From positions 620,001 through 684,000 of the forward strand of contig OW568872.1 in the NCBI GenBank assembly GCA_938743325.2: a stretch of DNA of 64,000 nt, in the 5' to 3' direction. Shown in pieces: positions 56,343 to 64,000 of the stretch. The translations under genes were made by a program, and so were the position numbers. The first letter of the stretch is position 1. The number at the start of each line of letters is the position of its first letter. The notes beneath the pieces are model-generated. The model had not been told where the DNA came from. It saw nothing but the letters and a program-made list of their open reading frames with translations, and made no database searches. The stretch comes from Pycnococcus provasolii (lineage: Eukaryota > Chlorophyta > Pseudoscourfieldiophyceae > Pseudoscourfieldiales > Pycnococcaceae).

Positions 56343-58283
56343 TTAGCTCGTCGCAGCCACGGCGATGCCATAGCAGATCGCCGGGATGACGAAGAAAACA
56401 ATCGCGGTGTAAGCCAGCGGGAATGTAGCTCCGTACTTAGACGTGAGCTTGCCAAGCTGCTTCGCGCCCGCCAGGGGGATGTTACGCATGTACGGAACGG
56501 GGTACCAGATGAGAATGCCAAAGACATTGAAGAAGAAGTGGCACAGCGCCACCTGCCAAGCCTCCACAGGGTTGGAGGAGACGACGGTCGCACCCATAAT
56601 TCCGGTGAGAGTCGTGCCAATGTTGGCGCCAAGCGTAAGCGGGAACATGTCCTCGAGGCTGATGAGGCCAACTGCGCACAGCGGCGTGAGCGTAGACGTC
56701 GTGATGGAACTGCTCTGAACAAGGATCGTGATCACGAGGCCGATGCCGATCGAGGCGTAGCCGTTGAAGCCAACAACCTTCTGCAGGATGCGCGCGGCCG
56801 GTCCCTTCACGATCGTCTGCAGGAAGTAGACGATGAGGAAGAGGCAGCAGCAGAGAGACGCCAACGTGAGAATCGTGCAGACAGCGCCCGCCTCCGCGTC
56901 GGAAAGCTCCCAGTGCTTCAACATCAAGCCACCCTTGAGAAGGGGCTTGTCACACAGGCCCGTCTTGAACTTCTGGCACGTCTTGTAAACGGTGTTCGCC
57001 TGCGCGTCAACTGCGTGGCCGGCGTCGTCGAAGAAGTTCACAGCGTTCGAGCAATCCATGTCCTTGGGGCACGAGAGGTGGTAAGCCGCCTTGCCCGCCG
57101 CGTCGGTGATCATGTAAAGCGGCGAGCGCTTCTTGTACAGGTATCCGCTCGACATCCACGAGCCCTTGTATCCGGGGAGCGCGCCGCAGTCGAAGTCGCC
57201 GTTGTCCTTCTTCGTGCACAGCAATTCCGTGAGGCTCTTCATCTGGTCCTTGCCGAGCGACTCCTGGCACTGGCCATTGCAGTATCCCTGCGACACGTAC
57301 TTGGCGACGTTCTTGTCGTAGTTCGCAACGCCCTTCGAGTACGGGCTGATGTACGGCTTTAGGAACTCGGTCTTCTCGCACTTGTCTCCCGCATCTTCGT
57401 CACAAGGCTTCTGGTCCTTCGCCATCTCGTACGTCATCTTCTCGAGCCACGGGTACATCCAGTTAAGCGGCAGCATCACGCACACGCAGAGCCAGTTGAA
57501 CATGTCGTGCACGGTGGCGGCGGCAAATCCACGGCGGAGCTCGTTCTTGGACGCGAAGTGTCCCATGGCGACAATCGTGTTGGTAACGGAAGTTCCGATG
57601 TTGGCACCCATAACCATGAAGATAGCCTTGTCGACAGACAGCTCGTTGGCGCCGACCAGCGAGATGATGATGGACGTAGACGTAGAGGAGGACTGCAGGA
57701 GCACGGTCACGAGGATGCCAACCATAAGCGCGGAGATCGGGTTGTCAACGACGTCGAACATCTTGGCGCTGTCCTTGCCGCCAAGCAGCTTGAATCCCGT
57801 TCCCATGACGGAGAGCGTGAGGAGGAACACCCAGAGCGCGTAGAAGACGAAGATGGTGAGGCCAATCTTCTTCCAGTTGACGCCCGAAAGGAAGTGCAGC
57901 GCCGAGCCGGGGGGGCACTGCTCGAGGTTCGACATGCCGCACGTGAGCGTCTTAATGAACGTATCGCGGAACTCGTCAGACACGTTGTCGTCGTCAGGCT
58001 CCGTCCAGCGCGCCTGCGCAATCGCGTCCGCCTCGGCCTCGTCGTCGAGTTCTTGTTCCTCCTTCGTCTTGTCCGACTCCGGGTCCGCGGAATCACCCGT
58101 CGCCTTGCGCTCCGCCAGTTCCTCCTCAGCCGTCAGCTGAGACTTCTTGATGAACTTCTCGTACACGAGCACCGCGATGGTGATGAGGTACATGAGGCAG
58201 AACTTGACGATGGTGGCCGTTCCCTCGTTCTCCTTCGAACTCGGGTCGGGGTCGTGCTCAATCTTAGAAGAACGTCCTCCCAT
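56343..58283 (-). CDS. Na+/phosphate cotransporter, SLC34/NptA family
   Basis: The protein has 646 residues from the ATG at 58283. Its internal duplication carries the two QSSS motifs that bind Na and phosphate: LLQSSSTSTSIIISLVGA and LVQSSSITTSTLTPLCAVG. Each is followed by a GANIGT motif (FMVMGANIGTSVTNTIVAMG, TLGANIGTTLTGI). About eight to ten hydrophobic segments span the plasma membrane. A large, cysteine-rich extracellular loop of about 165 residues sits between the halves, as in SLC34 proteins. The cytosolic N-terminus is acidic with a Glu/Asp-rich region. It would import phosphate with sodium, as expected in a marine alga. MGGRSS at the start is compatible with N-myristoylation, which is unverified. 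Confidence 0.95.
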   Translation of the reverse strand: MGGRSSKIEHDPDPSSKENEGTATIVKFCLMYLITIAVLVYEKFIKKSQLTAEEELAERKATGDSADPESDKTKEEQELDDEAEADAIAQARWTEPDDDNVSDEFRDTFIKTLTCGMSNLEQCPPGSALHFLSGVNWKKIGLTIFVFYALWVFLLTLSVMGTGFKLLGGKDSAKMFDVVDNPISALMVGILVTVLLQSSSTSTSIIISLVGANELSVDKAIFMVMGANIGTSVTNTIVAMGHFASKNELRRGFAAATVHDMFNWLCVCVMLPLNWMYPWLEKMTYEMAKDQKPCDEDAGDKCEKTEFLKPYISPYSKGVANYDKNVAKYVSQGYCNGQCQESLGKDQMKSLTELLCTKKDNGDFDCGALPGYKGSWMSSGYLYKKRSPLYMITDAAGKAAYHLSCPKDMDCSNAVNFFDDAGHAVDAQANTVYKTCQKFKTGLCDKPLLKGGLMLKHWELSDAEAGAVCTILTLASLCCCLFLIVYFLQTIVKGPAARILQKVVGFNGYASIGIGLVITILVQSSSITTSTLTPLCAVGLISLEDMFPLTLGANIGTTLTGIMGATVVSSNPVEAWQVALCHFFFNVFGILIWYPVPYMRNIPLAGAKQLGKLTSKYGATFPLAYTAIVFFVIPAICYGIAVAATS

Positions 58284-59445
58284 TTTTCTTAGTAAGTTAA
58301 GATAAGAGTTGCAAAGGTTAAGGTAAGAAGCTTAATACGCAAGCTGCAAGCAAGCAAGGAAGGGAGTGGTGCAAGGCAACACACACACACACACACACGA
58401 CACAGAAGGTACGTGCGAGAGCGAGAGCGAGAGTGAGAATGAAAGGGGGGAGCCGGCGGCAGCGGGTCCCGGGAATTCGGAATTGGGCGGCGTGCGGTGC
58501 TTGTTGCGGCGAACACGCGTAACGATGCCCTCAAGTGGAGCATTTTTGGCGCAAAAGATGCTCTCGATCGGGAGGAAATGCGATGCGGTGTTGGCATCGT
58601 AAAATGCAAAGGCTCAGACGAATGAGAGGTGTAAAAAGATTCCTGGGAGCTCAAAGCTTGGGCTGTGGTGGGCTGTGGTGGGCTGTGCTGTGCTGGCCGG
58701 ACGGCGGTGGTGGGCTGCGATCGATCTACTGTGGTGTGCACAGTGTGGGGCTTGAATTGAAGTGAGCGATGGTGATGGGTGATGTGCTCGGTGAGGTTTC
58801 GTTGCCATGCCGTGGTCGTCATCAGACATTGCAAGGGCGCGGGATTCCTTGAAAAAATAACGAAAAACAAAACATATCTGCGTTTCCAGGAATGGTGGAC
58901 TTTCTCGACCTACGCGCGCGACCACGAACAAGGTTGATTTCGCGACCAAAACGCCGAGTGTTATGTATTTGTCGACACACCCAGTATGTATTTTGCGCGA
59001 AAGTCCTCCTCCTTTCTCCAACGGTCCAACCTTTTTTATTCTTTTTTTTTTCGTGTTTTTAACTTTTTATGCGAAAAATGTTGGCAAACTTCGTTAATTC
59101 GACCAAATGTTTTATTCCCTCCGCCGCCACTCGAAGTGAGTCATCCTTGGTAAAATTATTCCCTCCGCCGCCTCACGAAGTGAGTAAATTATCGTAAATT
59201 ATCCAAATGGGCGGTCCAGTTCCGATAAAGATTCCTTCGATTCCTGCGACTTTTGGACAGTCTCTAGACTATGAAAAAAATGGGCAAAATGCACCAAAAC
59301 CCCTTCAGCCCCTTCGCTGACAACAGGTTCAACAGATGGATCCCCGTCTGAGAAGCTCACCCTCCGAGGCATGTACCTGTAAAGGCTGTAAGGCATGCAA
59401 AACGATGCAAACGCAAGGTGAAGAAGATTGCCCCCTCTCCCAAGT
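58284..59445. other. Long intergenic region upstream of the phosphate transporter
   Basis: About 1.16 kb. A (AC)n run is at 58379-58397, a GAGCGAGAGC tract follows, and GGGCTGTGGT is repeated near 58660-58690. A 30-bp direct repeat (59112-59141 and 59156-59185) is present. Open frames are short or of low-complexity origin, so I call no gene. Confidence 0.5.
59112..59185. repeat. Two 30-bp direct repeats, 44-bp period
   Basis: Copies at 59112-59141 and 59156-59185 share TTATTCCCTCCGCCGCC and CGAAGTGAGT and differ at a few positions. The second contains a perfect inverted repeat CTCAC-GAA-GTGAG. CGAAGTGAGT also occurs at 41500-41509 in the hairpin of the element at 41.4-41.6 kb. Confidence 0.75.
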
Positions 59446-59573
59446 CCCCAACCAAACCCCCAACCAAACCCCCAACCAAACCCCCAACCAAACCCCCAAC
59501 CAAACCCCCAACCAAACCCCCAACCAAACCCCCAACCAAACCCCCAACCAAACCCCCAACCAAACCCCCAACC
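59446..59573. repeat. 12-bp tandem satellite (CCCCAACCAAAC)
   Basis: About ten to eleven near-perfect copies of CCCCAACCAAAC run head to tail. In other frames this reads as repeated Thr-Pro-Asn-Gln or Gly-Trp-Val/Gly repeats, which are not proteins. It abuts a TTAGGG pair at 59584-59596. Confidence 0.93.
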
Positions 59574-59583
59574 ACATAGCCCG

Positions 59584-59596
59584 TTAGGGTTAGGGT
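59584..59596. repeat. Telomere-like TTAGGG pair upstream of TBCB
   Basis: Two TTAGGG units lie 196 bp upstream of the TBCB ATG. A telo-box AAACCCTAAA follows at about 59657-59666. Confidence 0.85.
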
Positions 59597-59726
59597 GAAC
59601 CAACCAGCCCAACCCTACCCTGTAAAGGCTGTAATTATTCCAAGGATCTTGAGTGAAACCCTAAAAAACCAAAACCAAAACCTGAGAGGGGAGTTTCCCC
59701 AAAGAAGGCGCGAAGGTTCTCTGCGT

Positions 59727-59750
59727 GGGGGGGGGGGGGGGGGGGGGGGG
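59727..59750. repeat. Poly-G run of 24
   Basis: Twenty-four consecutive G residues lie 43 bp before the TBCB ATG, probably in the 5' untranslated region. It could form a G-quadruplex, and its length is likely variable. Confidence 0.8.
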
Positions 59751-59792
59751 CGCGTCCCGCCATTCCCTTCACTTCCCTGGGACGTGGTGAGC

Positions 59793-60668
59793 ATGGGCAG
59801 CCTCATGCAGCAGGCGCGCGCGGAGTTCGACGCCGTCAAGGGCACGCCCGAGCTCGAGGCGCTGAAGGCGTACGTGACCGCGCCGGGCACGGCGGGAGGC
59901 GCGCGCCAGTCCGAGACCACCGTGCTGTTAACCATCACGCACTGCAACCTTGGCGCGCGATTCCTCGAACTGCGCTTTGACCTCCACTCCAGCATCGACA
60001 ACGTCAAGTCGAAGCTGTATCAGCACACGGGCACCGCGCCGCAGTCCATGGTGCTCCAGCTCAAAGATCCGTCGGGCGCGCTCATGTGCGTCATGGACGA
60101 CGGCGCGCGACCGCTCGGATTCTACTCGCCACTCGACGGCTACGTCTTGCACGTCATTGACACAGACCCTCACTCGCTCAGCGCACGAGGGGGACTCGAG
60201 GACGTCAGCCAGGTGGAGAAGTACGTCATGAGCGACGACGACTACAATAACCGCGAGAACACGTACCGAAAGTTCAAGGAGGACAAGTTACGCAAGGATC
60301 CGACGTGGACGCTGCAGAAGGAGATGGCGGAGAGGCGAGGCGTGCCGGTGCCCGAACCTACGGACCCGGACGCGTACGTCGAGGAGGCGAAGGCGTGCAC
60401 CGTGGACAGCAGGTGCGAGGTATCTCCGGGGGGTAAGCGAGGTGACGTGCGCTTCGTTGGCAAGGACCTCAAGGGCATGCCGCCAGGTTGGTGGATTGGT
60501 GTGCAGTACGACGAACCCGTGGGAAAGAACGACGGAAGCGTCAAGGGTGAGCGGTACTTTGAGTGCCCACAGGGTTACGGCGGATTCATACGACCAGACA
60601 AGGTGCAGTGCGGCGACTTCCCGAACCTCGACGACGAGCTGTTCGCCTCAGATGACGACGAAATCTGA
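59793..60668 (+). CDS. TBCB: Tubulin-folding cofactor B (TBCB)
   Basis: The protein has 291 residues from the ATG at 59793 (GAGCATGGGC). The N-terminal half is a ubiquitin-like domain (TVLLTITHCNLG, YSPLDGYVLHVIDTDPHS). A CAP-Gly domain follows: GKRGDVRFVGKDLKGMPPG, WWIGVQYDEPVGKNDGSVKG, ERYFECPQGYGGFIRPDKVQ. The GKNDG loop is the canonical CAP-Gly tubulin-binding motif. TBCB binds alpha-tubulin during folding in the cytosol and works with TBCE. The acidic C-terminus (ELFASDDDEI) is typical. A single exon is consistent with the rest of the window. The 3' end lies 58 bp from the convergent LpxB-like gene. Confidence 0.96.
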   Translation: MGSLMQQARAEFDAVKGTPELEALKAYVTAPGTAGGARQSETTVLLTITHCNLGARFLELRFDLHSSIDNVKSKLYQHTGTAPQSMVLQLKDPSGALMCVMDDGARPLGFYSPLDGYVLHVIDTDPHSLSARGGLEDVSQVEKYVMSDDDYNNRENTYRKFKEDKLRKDPTWTLQKEMAERRGVPVPEPTDPDAYVEEAKACTVDSRCEVSPGGKRGDVRFVGKDLKGMPPGWWIGVQYDEPVGKNDGSVKGERYFECPQGYGGFIRPDKVQCGDFPNLDDELFASDDDEI

Positions 60669-60726
60669 GAATCAATAAAAACAAAACAATTTTAATTTTT
60701 TTACAATTACAATAACAAAGTATATT

Positions 60727-62454
60727 TCACAGCAACCCGACGAGCGCTTCGGCCACCGCATCAGATGCACTTCCCACCGCACCCGAGCGTGCAAGCGCGT
60801 TCCGACGGCACATGTCTGCATGACTTGGGTCGGAAAGGGCATGCGCAAGCGCACGTCCTGCGTGCTGAGGATTGAGCGCGAACGTTTCGTCAAAGAGCAG
60901 ACTCCATTCGCCGAGCAAACGTTGCTGTGCCTCGGCAAATCGCAATGTAAATTGAGGGCCGTCGCCAGGTACCGCGGCGACGGGCACGCCACGTGCACAC
61001 AGCTGCTCCGTGGCAGTGCCCGCCGCGGCGATACCACCGTGGGCCATCGCAATCGCGTCGCCAAAAGCGGATGGGTGCGAACTCACGTGGAGTCTTGCGC
61101 CATGCCGCGTGCTGACGAAGCAGTCGTCGCGTACGGCACACCGAAAGCCCTCGGCTAGCAGGCTTGCACGCACGGCGTGCCATGGCAGCGCCGAAGGGGG
61201 AATGGGGAGGAGAAACTCCGCGCTATCGCGCGGCACCGACTGCGCATATCCGTGACAAGCTCGCAAGCAACGGCGAAGGTTGTGCACCGCCTCGCCCGCG
61301 CGCGTGCCGGGCAGAAGTGCAATCACGGTGCGACATTTGTCCACATTCCAGACACCTCCGCAAGGCATTGCCGCGGCAATGTCAAGCATGGGATTTCCGA
61401 GATACTTCACGTGCGCCGCTCCCTCGGCTGCTGTCGTGCTGCCTTTGTTCCGTCTTCGCGTGTGTACCGCTTGTCGCAAGGCTTCCGTTGTCGCGGCATC
61501 GCGCGGGCAGGCGAGCACGCACCTCTCGTCGGCGACGCGCGCCACCTCCCAAGGCAGATAGACGCACCCTGGCGCGAGTCTGCGCTCAATCCACGGCCTT
61601 GCATGCGGATACTCGTCGACATCTTTCCAGTTTACCTGTTTGTCGTTGTCGTTGTCGTTGTCGTTGTCGAAAGGCACGTCCGTGAGGTAGTGCTGACTTT
61701 TGGCACATCCGACGAATGCATATGGCGTTTTCGTCCTTATTGTTTTTGGCGGCGCGAACGCGGCAAATGCGAGTGGGAGGATGTCACCGACAGCCACAAT
61801 GAGTCCCCCTTCACCTTGCACGCTCCACTCCGCGACAGCTCTCCACTGTCTCGCGAGTGTACCGATAAGTCCCGCCTTAACGTCGCGTGATAGTTGTTTG
61901 ACAGGTTCCATGTAGACGAACCCTCCACTGGGCATATCTCTTAGGTTGTCGGCGTCCCCAATGACGTCGACGTTGTTGTATTGATCAGCGAGACGGCGAT
62001 ACGCGAATCCCTGACCCACCAGTGGGAGGGCAGATATGTCAATCAGACATTCCGAAGAATCAGAAACGAAGGATGAAGAAGAGGTGTCTCCTCCGGAAGA
62101 ATCTTCTCCGAGAAAGAGATGACGGTTGAGCGCGTGTATGATACACGCAGAGATCTCATCCTCGCCATGTCCGTTGGACAAAAACAGGACACGACCATGA
62201 CGACCACCATGACGACGAGGAGTCACATCACTATCATCATAAGGACCACCAGGAGAATCACGATGAGCCCTAACCCTGACCCTGCGCCGAAAGAAACACC
62301 TAAAAGCACTGGCATGATGGTGAAGTTTCAAAGAGCGACATGGGTGACGAACCCCATAAGGATAACGCTGACGCTGACTATAAGAACCAACAGGGGCAGG
62401 GGCAGGGGTGCATTGAGGGACATACATGCCGAGTGGCCATTTGTGTGCGGCCAT
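60727..62454 (-). CDS. Plastid protein related to cyanobacterial lipid-A-disaccharide synthase
   Basis: The protein has 575 residues from the ATG at 62454. Residues 1-80 are Arg/His/Pro-rich and look like a plastid transit peptide. The conserved start is GRVLFLSNGHGEDEISACII. It continues with ISALPLVGQGFAYRRL, LIVAVGDILPLAFAAFA, YAFVGCAKSQHYL, HVKYLGNPMLDIAA, IALLPGTRAGEAVHNLRRCL and GGIAAAGTATEQLCARGVPV. This is the LpxB-related family known from cyanobacteria and plastids (TIGR03492), whose substrate is not established to my knowledge. The transit peptide includes RRVRVRAHR, encoded by telomere-like GGGTTAGGG DNA. A CCCGAA/CCCTAA array lies 61 bp upstream. Confidence 0.9.
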   Translation of the reverse strand: MAAHKWPLGMYVPQCTPAPAPVGSYSQRQRYPYGVRHPCRSLKLHHHASAFRCFFRRRVRVRAHRDSPGGPYDDSDVTPRRHGGRHGRVLFLSNGHGEDEISACIIHALNRHLFLGEDSSGGDTSSSSFVSDSSECLIDISALPLVGQGFAYRRLADQYNNVDVIGDADNLRDMPSGGFVYMEPVKQLSRDVKAGLIGTLARQWRAVAEWSVQGEGGLIVAVGDILPLAFAAFAPPKTIRTKTPYAFVGCAKSQHYLTDVPFDNDNDNDNDKQVNWKDVDEYPHARPWIERRLAPGCVYLPWEVARVADERCVLACPRDAATTEALRQAVHTRRRNKGSTTAAEGAAHVKYLGNPMLDIAAAMPCGGVWNVDKCRTVIALLPGTRAGEAVHNLRRCLRACHGYAQSVPRDSAEFLLPIPPSALPWHAVRASLLAEGFRCAVRDDCFVSTRHGARLHVSSHPSAFGDAIAMAHGGIAAAGTATEQLCARGVPVAAVPGDGPQFTLRFAEAQQRLLGEWSLLFDETFALNPQHAGRALAHALSDPSHADMCRRNALARSGAVGSASDAVAEALVGLL

Positions 62455-62514
62455 TCCCTTTCACATTCGCATGAGTACTGTGCGTGGAGGGGGGGGGGGG
62501 GAGGAGGACCTCGG

Positions 62515-62592
62515 CGAACCCGAACCCGAACCCGAACCCGAACCCGAACCCGAACCCGAACCCTAACCCTAACCCTAACCCTAACCCTAACT
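62515..62592. repeat. Composite CCCGAA then CCCTAA array upstream of LpxB-like gene
   Basis: About seven CCCGAA units run into five exact CCCTAA units (62561-62590), 61 bp upstream of the LpxB-like ATG. The change of variant is abrupt. A run of 13 G sits at 62489-62501 between it and the gene. Confidence 0.95.
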
Positions 62593-63274
62593 CATGGGAT
62601 GCCTTGGCCTTGGACATGGAGAGATGGAGGTCTTGCATGGATTGTCATTGGATTAATGGATTCGTGTTTCTTGCTGTTTCTTGCAACTTGCAACTGTTCA
62701 CCACCTCTTATTTGTGTTAGTGTGTTTGCTCCGACATCCACCTTGGAGTTGAGCACGCGTTTGACCACCTCGGACAGTCTGAGGTCTGGCCGGCTTGTAA
62801 CTTGTACTGTATTTGTCTCTTCTTTGTCAGTTCGTCTTGAAATCCTGGAATCAGGGAATGGGACTCTGGACTCTAATAATCCCCTACAGTAAACGTTTTA
62901 GAAGGAAAAGACAGCGCCACAACCATCTGCAAGTGGCACGGGTCGGCAAGGGTCGAGTCGGCTCGGATGGAGGAACTGGAATATGTACAAGGAGGAGAGC
63001 CTTTTACAGTAGTACTAGTCTTGAACTGGAGGAAGGACGAGAAGTGGTGTGCATGAGTGGTGTGCATGAGTGGTGTGCATGAGTGGTTCAAACCACAACA
63101 CAAAAACAAGAACAAGAACAAGTCTCCCGCTCACTCCCAAACTCCCAAACTCACTCACAAAACAAGAGTTGTACAGTATTCTTACAGTACAAACACGTTG
63201 CAAGAGCCTCGTCGTTGCAAGAAACAGCTTGAAAGAAACCTTGAAAGGCTTCTTGTGTGTGGTGTTTTTTGTGT
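62593..63274. other. Intergenic region before minisatellite
   Basis: About 680 bp with no recognisable gene. A TGGTGTGCATGAG word is repeated three times near 63041-63085. Frames are short and unrecognised. Confidence 0.45.
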
Positions 63275-63430
63275 CAACAACAACAACTGGAACAACAACA
63301 ACTGGAACGACAACAACTGGAACAACAACAACTTGAACAACAACAACTGGAACAACAACAACTGGAACGACAACAACTGGAACAACAACAACTTGAACAA
63401 CAACAACTGGAACGACAACAACTGGAACAA
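63275..63430. repeat. 15-bp minisatellite with 60-bp higher-order period
   Basis: About ten copies of a CAACAACAACTGGAA-type unit. Variants (TGG/TTG, GAAC/GACG positions) recur every four units, giving two identical 60-bp blocks and a partial third. It reads as Asn-Trp, Gln-Leu-Glu or Val-Pro repeats in different frames, and none extends into a credible protein. Confidence 0.93.
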
Positions 63431-63819
63431 CTCCAAGACCAAGACGACTGTCAACACTTGAATCAACAACTTGAGTGCACAACGTCAACAAGAGGTGGCA
63501 AGACTCAAAAACCAACAACTTGCTCAAGCAACTACTTGAAGCCTTGCTCCGGACGTACATACATACATATCTCCCACTCCATATTGTTTTGGAAGAAAAC
63601 GTTTTTATTTAAAAAATATTGTTGGTTGTCTTGTTCAAACACTTATTTAAGGTTAACATACAAGTCTTCTGTACATATACGTGTTCTGTACGTATATACT
63701 TGCCTTAAGGCTTAAGCTATTTTTATTTTTAAAAGAGTCCAGAGAACTTGTACTTACCACCGGTGGATATTTTAAGCCATACACAACACATCTTCGAAGT
63801 CCAGTGCCAGTCAAGCTCC
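63431..63819. promoter_or_regulatory. Upstream region of right-edge gene
   Basis: AT-rich DNA with a TTTTATTTTTAAAA tract near 63722. GTAAGT-like words occur on the minus strand near 63755. No gene is clear. Confidence 0.35.
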
Positions 63820-64000
63820 ATGGCGTTCGCGTCGCCGCCAGGAACCACGCAGTACCGCCGAACGCTGCAGCAGGAACCGATCAGATCAACGAGCCTAGGA
63901 GGACCTGGAGGTGCGCACGACAGTCCCACACAAACGCCAGGAAGCAGCAGTACACACAGACACGGAGGACGCGCATCCTATGGCGGTATCGTGTCGTCGC
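63820..64000 (+). CDS. N-terminus of an unidentified gene cut by right window edge
   Basis: From an ATG at 63820 (CTCCATGGCG) the frame is open for 60 codons to the window edge. The reading is Ser/Gly/Thr/His-rich: MAFASPPGTTQYRRTLQQEP, then GGPGGAHDSPTQTPGSSS. Base composition changes from AT-rich to the coding style of the window at this point, which supports a real start. The family cannot be judged from this disordered N-terminus. Confidence 0.5.
   Translation, partial: MAFASPPGTTQYRRTLQQEPIRSTSLGGPGGAHDSPTQTPGSSSTHRHGGRASYGGIVSS

Noticed and set aside
59199-59612. Readings with many Gly-Trp-Gly-Phe or Gly-Gly-Leu-Val repeats
   Set aside because: They are frames of the 12-bp satellite and do not extend into unique protein-like sequence.
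59446-63430. CRISPR-like arrays
   Set aside because: The repeats are directly tandem without unique spacers, and the genome is eukaryotic.
63015-63715. Gln-Leu-Glu, Asn-Trp and Val-Pro repeat proteins on both strands
   Set aside because: All three are frames of the 15-bp minisatellite, the flanks lack coding character, and no frame is favoured.
1-64000. tRNA and rRNA genes
   Set aside because: Scanning intergenic regions for T-loop-like GGTTCGAATCC words and paired acceptor stems gave no convincing tRNA. No rRNA-like stretch was seen. A covariance-model search would be decisive.

Overview
The window looks like compact nuclear DNA of a small green alga (prasinophyte-like picoeukaryote). The green-lineage evidence is a plant-type CENP-C motif, an EBS/SHORT LIFE-type BAH-PHD reader, a CDPK, a PsbP-like lumen protein, a plastid-type SufS, a DUF3593/Ycf49 protein and a cyanobacterial-type lipid-A-disaccharide-synthase-related protein. 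Coding is dense: about 32 supported genes in 64 kb, on both strands, nearly all in single open frames. Only one spliceosomal intron is convincing, in the CENP-C gene. I cannot name the species. No tRNA, rRNA, CRISPR array, insertion sequence or virus-derived element was recognised.

Layout. 1-15 kb: a membrane/coiled-coil protein cut by the left edge, a DUF3593-DUF2499 plastid membrane protein, a SERAC1-like lipase with a long N-terminal region, a PP2C phosphatase, a membrane protein with a possible lipid-binding tail, a PsbP-like protein, SufS and the tRNA dihydrouridine synthase DUS2. 15-31 kb: AIP1/WDR1, a beta-lactamase-fold hydrolase, a UVR+NTF2-like protein, CENP-C, two coiled-coil proteins of unknown role, a SthA-like flavoprotein with two EF-hands, a doubtful spliced gene and an ICMT/PEMT-type methyltransferase. 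31-47 kb: PYROXD1, CDPK, cofactor-independent phosphoglycerate mutase, a gene remnant, an IQ-PHD protein, a secreted esterase, a SAM methyltransferase, the BAH-PHD reader and PIG-H. 47-64 kb: NAP1, eIF3d, a membrane J-protein, a Golgi-type glycosyltransferase, an SLC34 phosphate transporter, tubulin cofactor B, the LpxB-like plastid protein and the start of a gene cut by the right edge.

The genes are mostly unrelated housekeeping genes, so I see no operon-like pathway. Loose themes are plastid function, chromatin and centromere (CENP-C, BAH-PHD, NAP1, IQ-PHD), calcium (CDPK, EF-hand flavoprotein, IQ motifs) and the cytoskeleton (AIP1, TBCB).

The most striking non-coding pattern is short telomere-like TTAGGG/CCCTAA arrays. 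Nine separate sites lie in intergenic DNA, each within about 60-225 bp upstream of a predicted start codon. Other structure includes a 244-bp nested inverted-repeat element near 41.5 kb, a 12-bp satellite at 59.5 kb and a 15-bp minisatellite with a 60-bp higher-order period at 63.3 kb. Start codons were assigned to the first plausible ATG, and several start choices are uncertain as noted.
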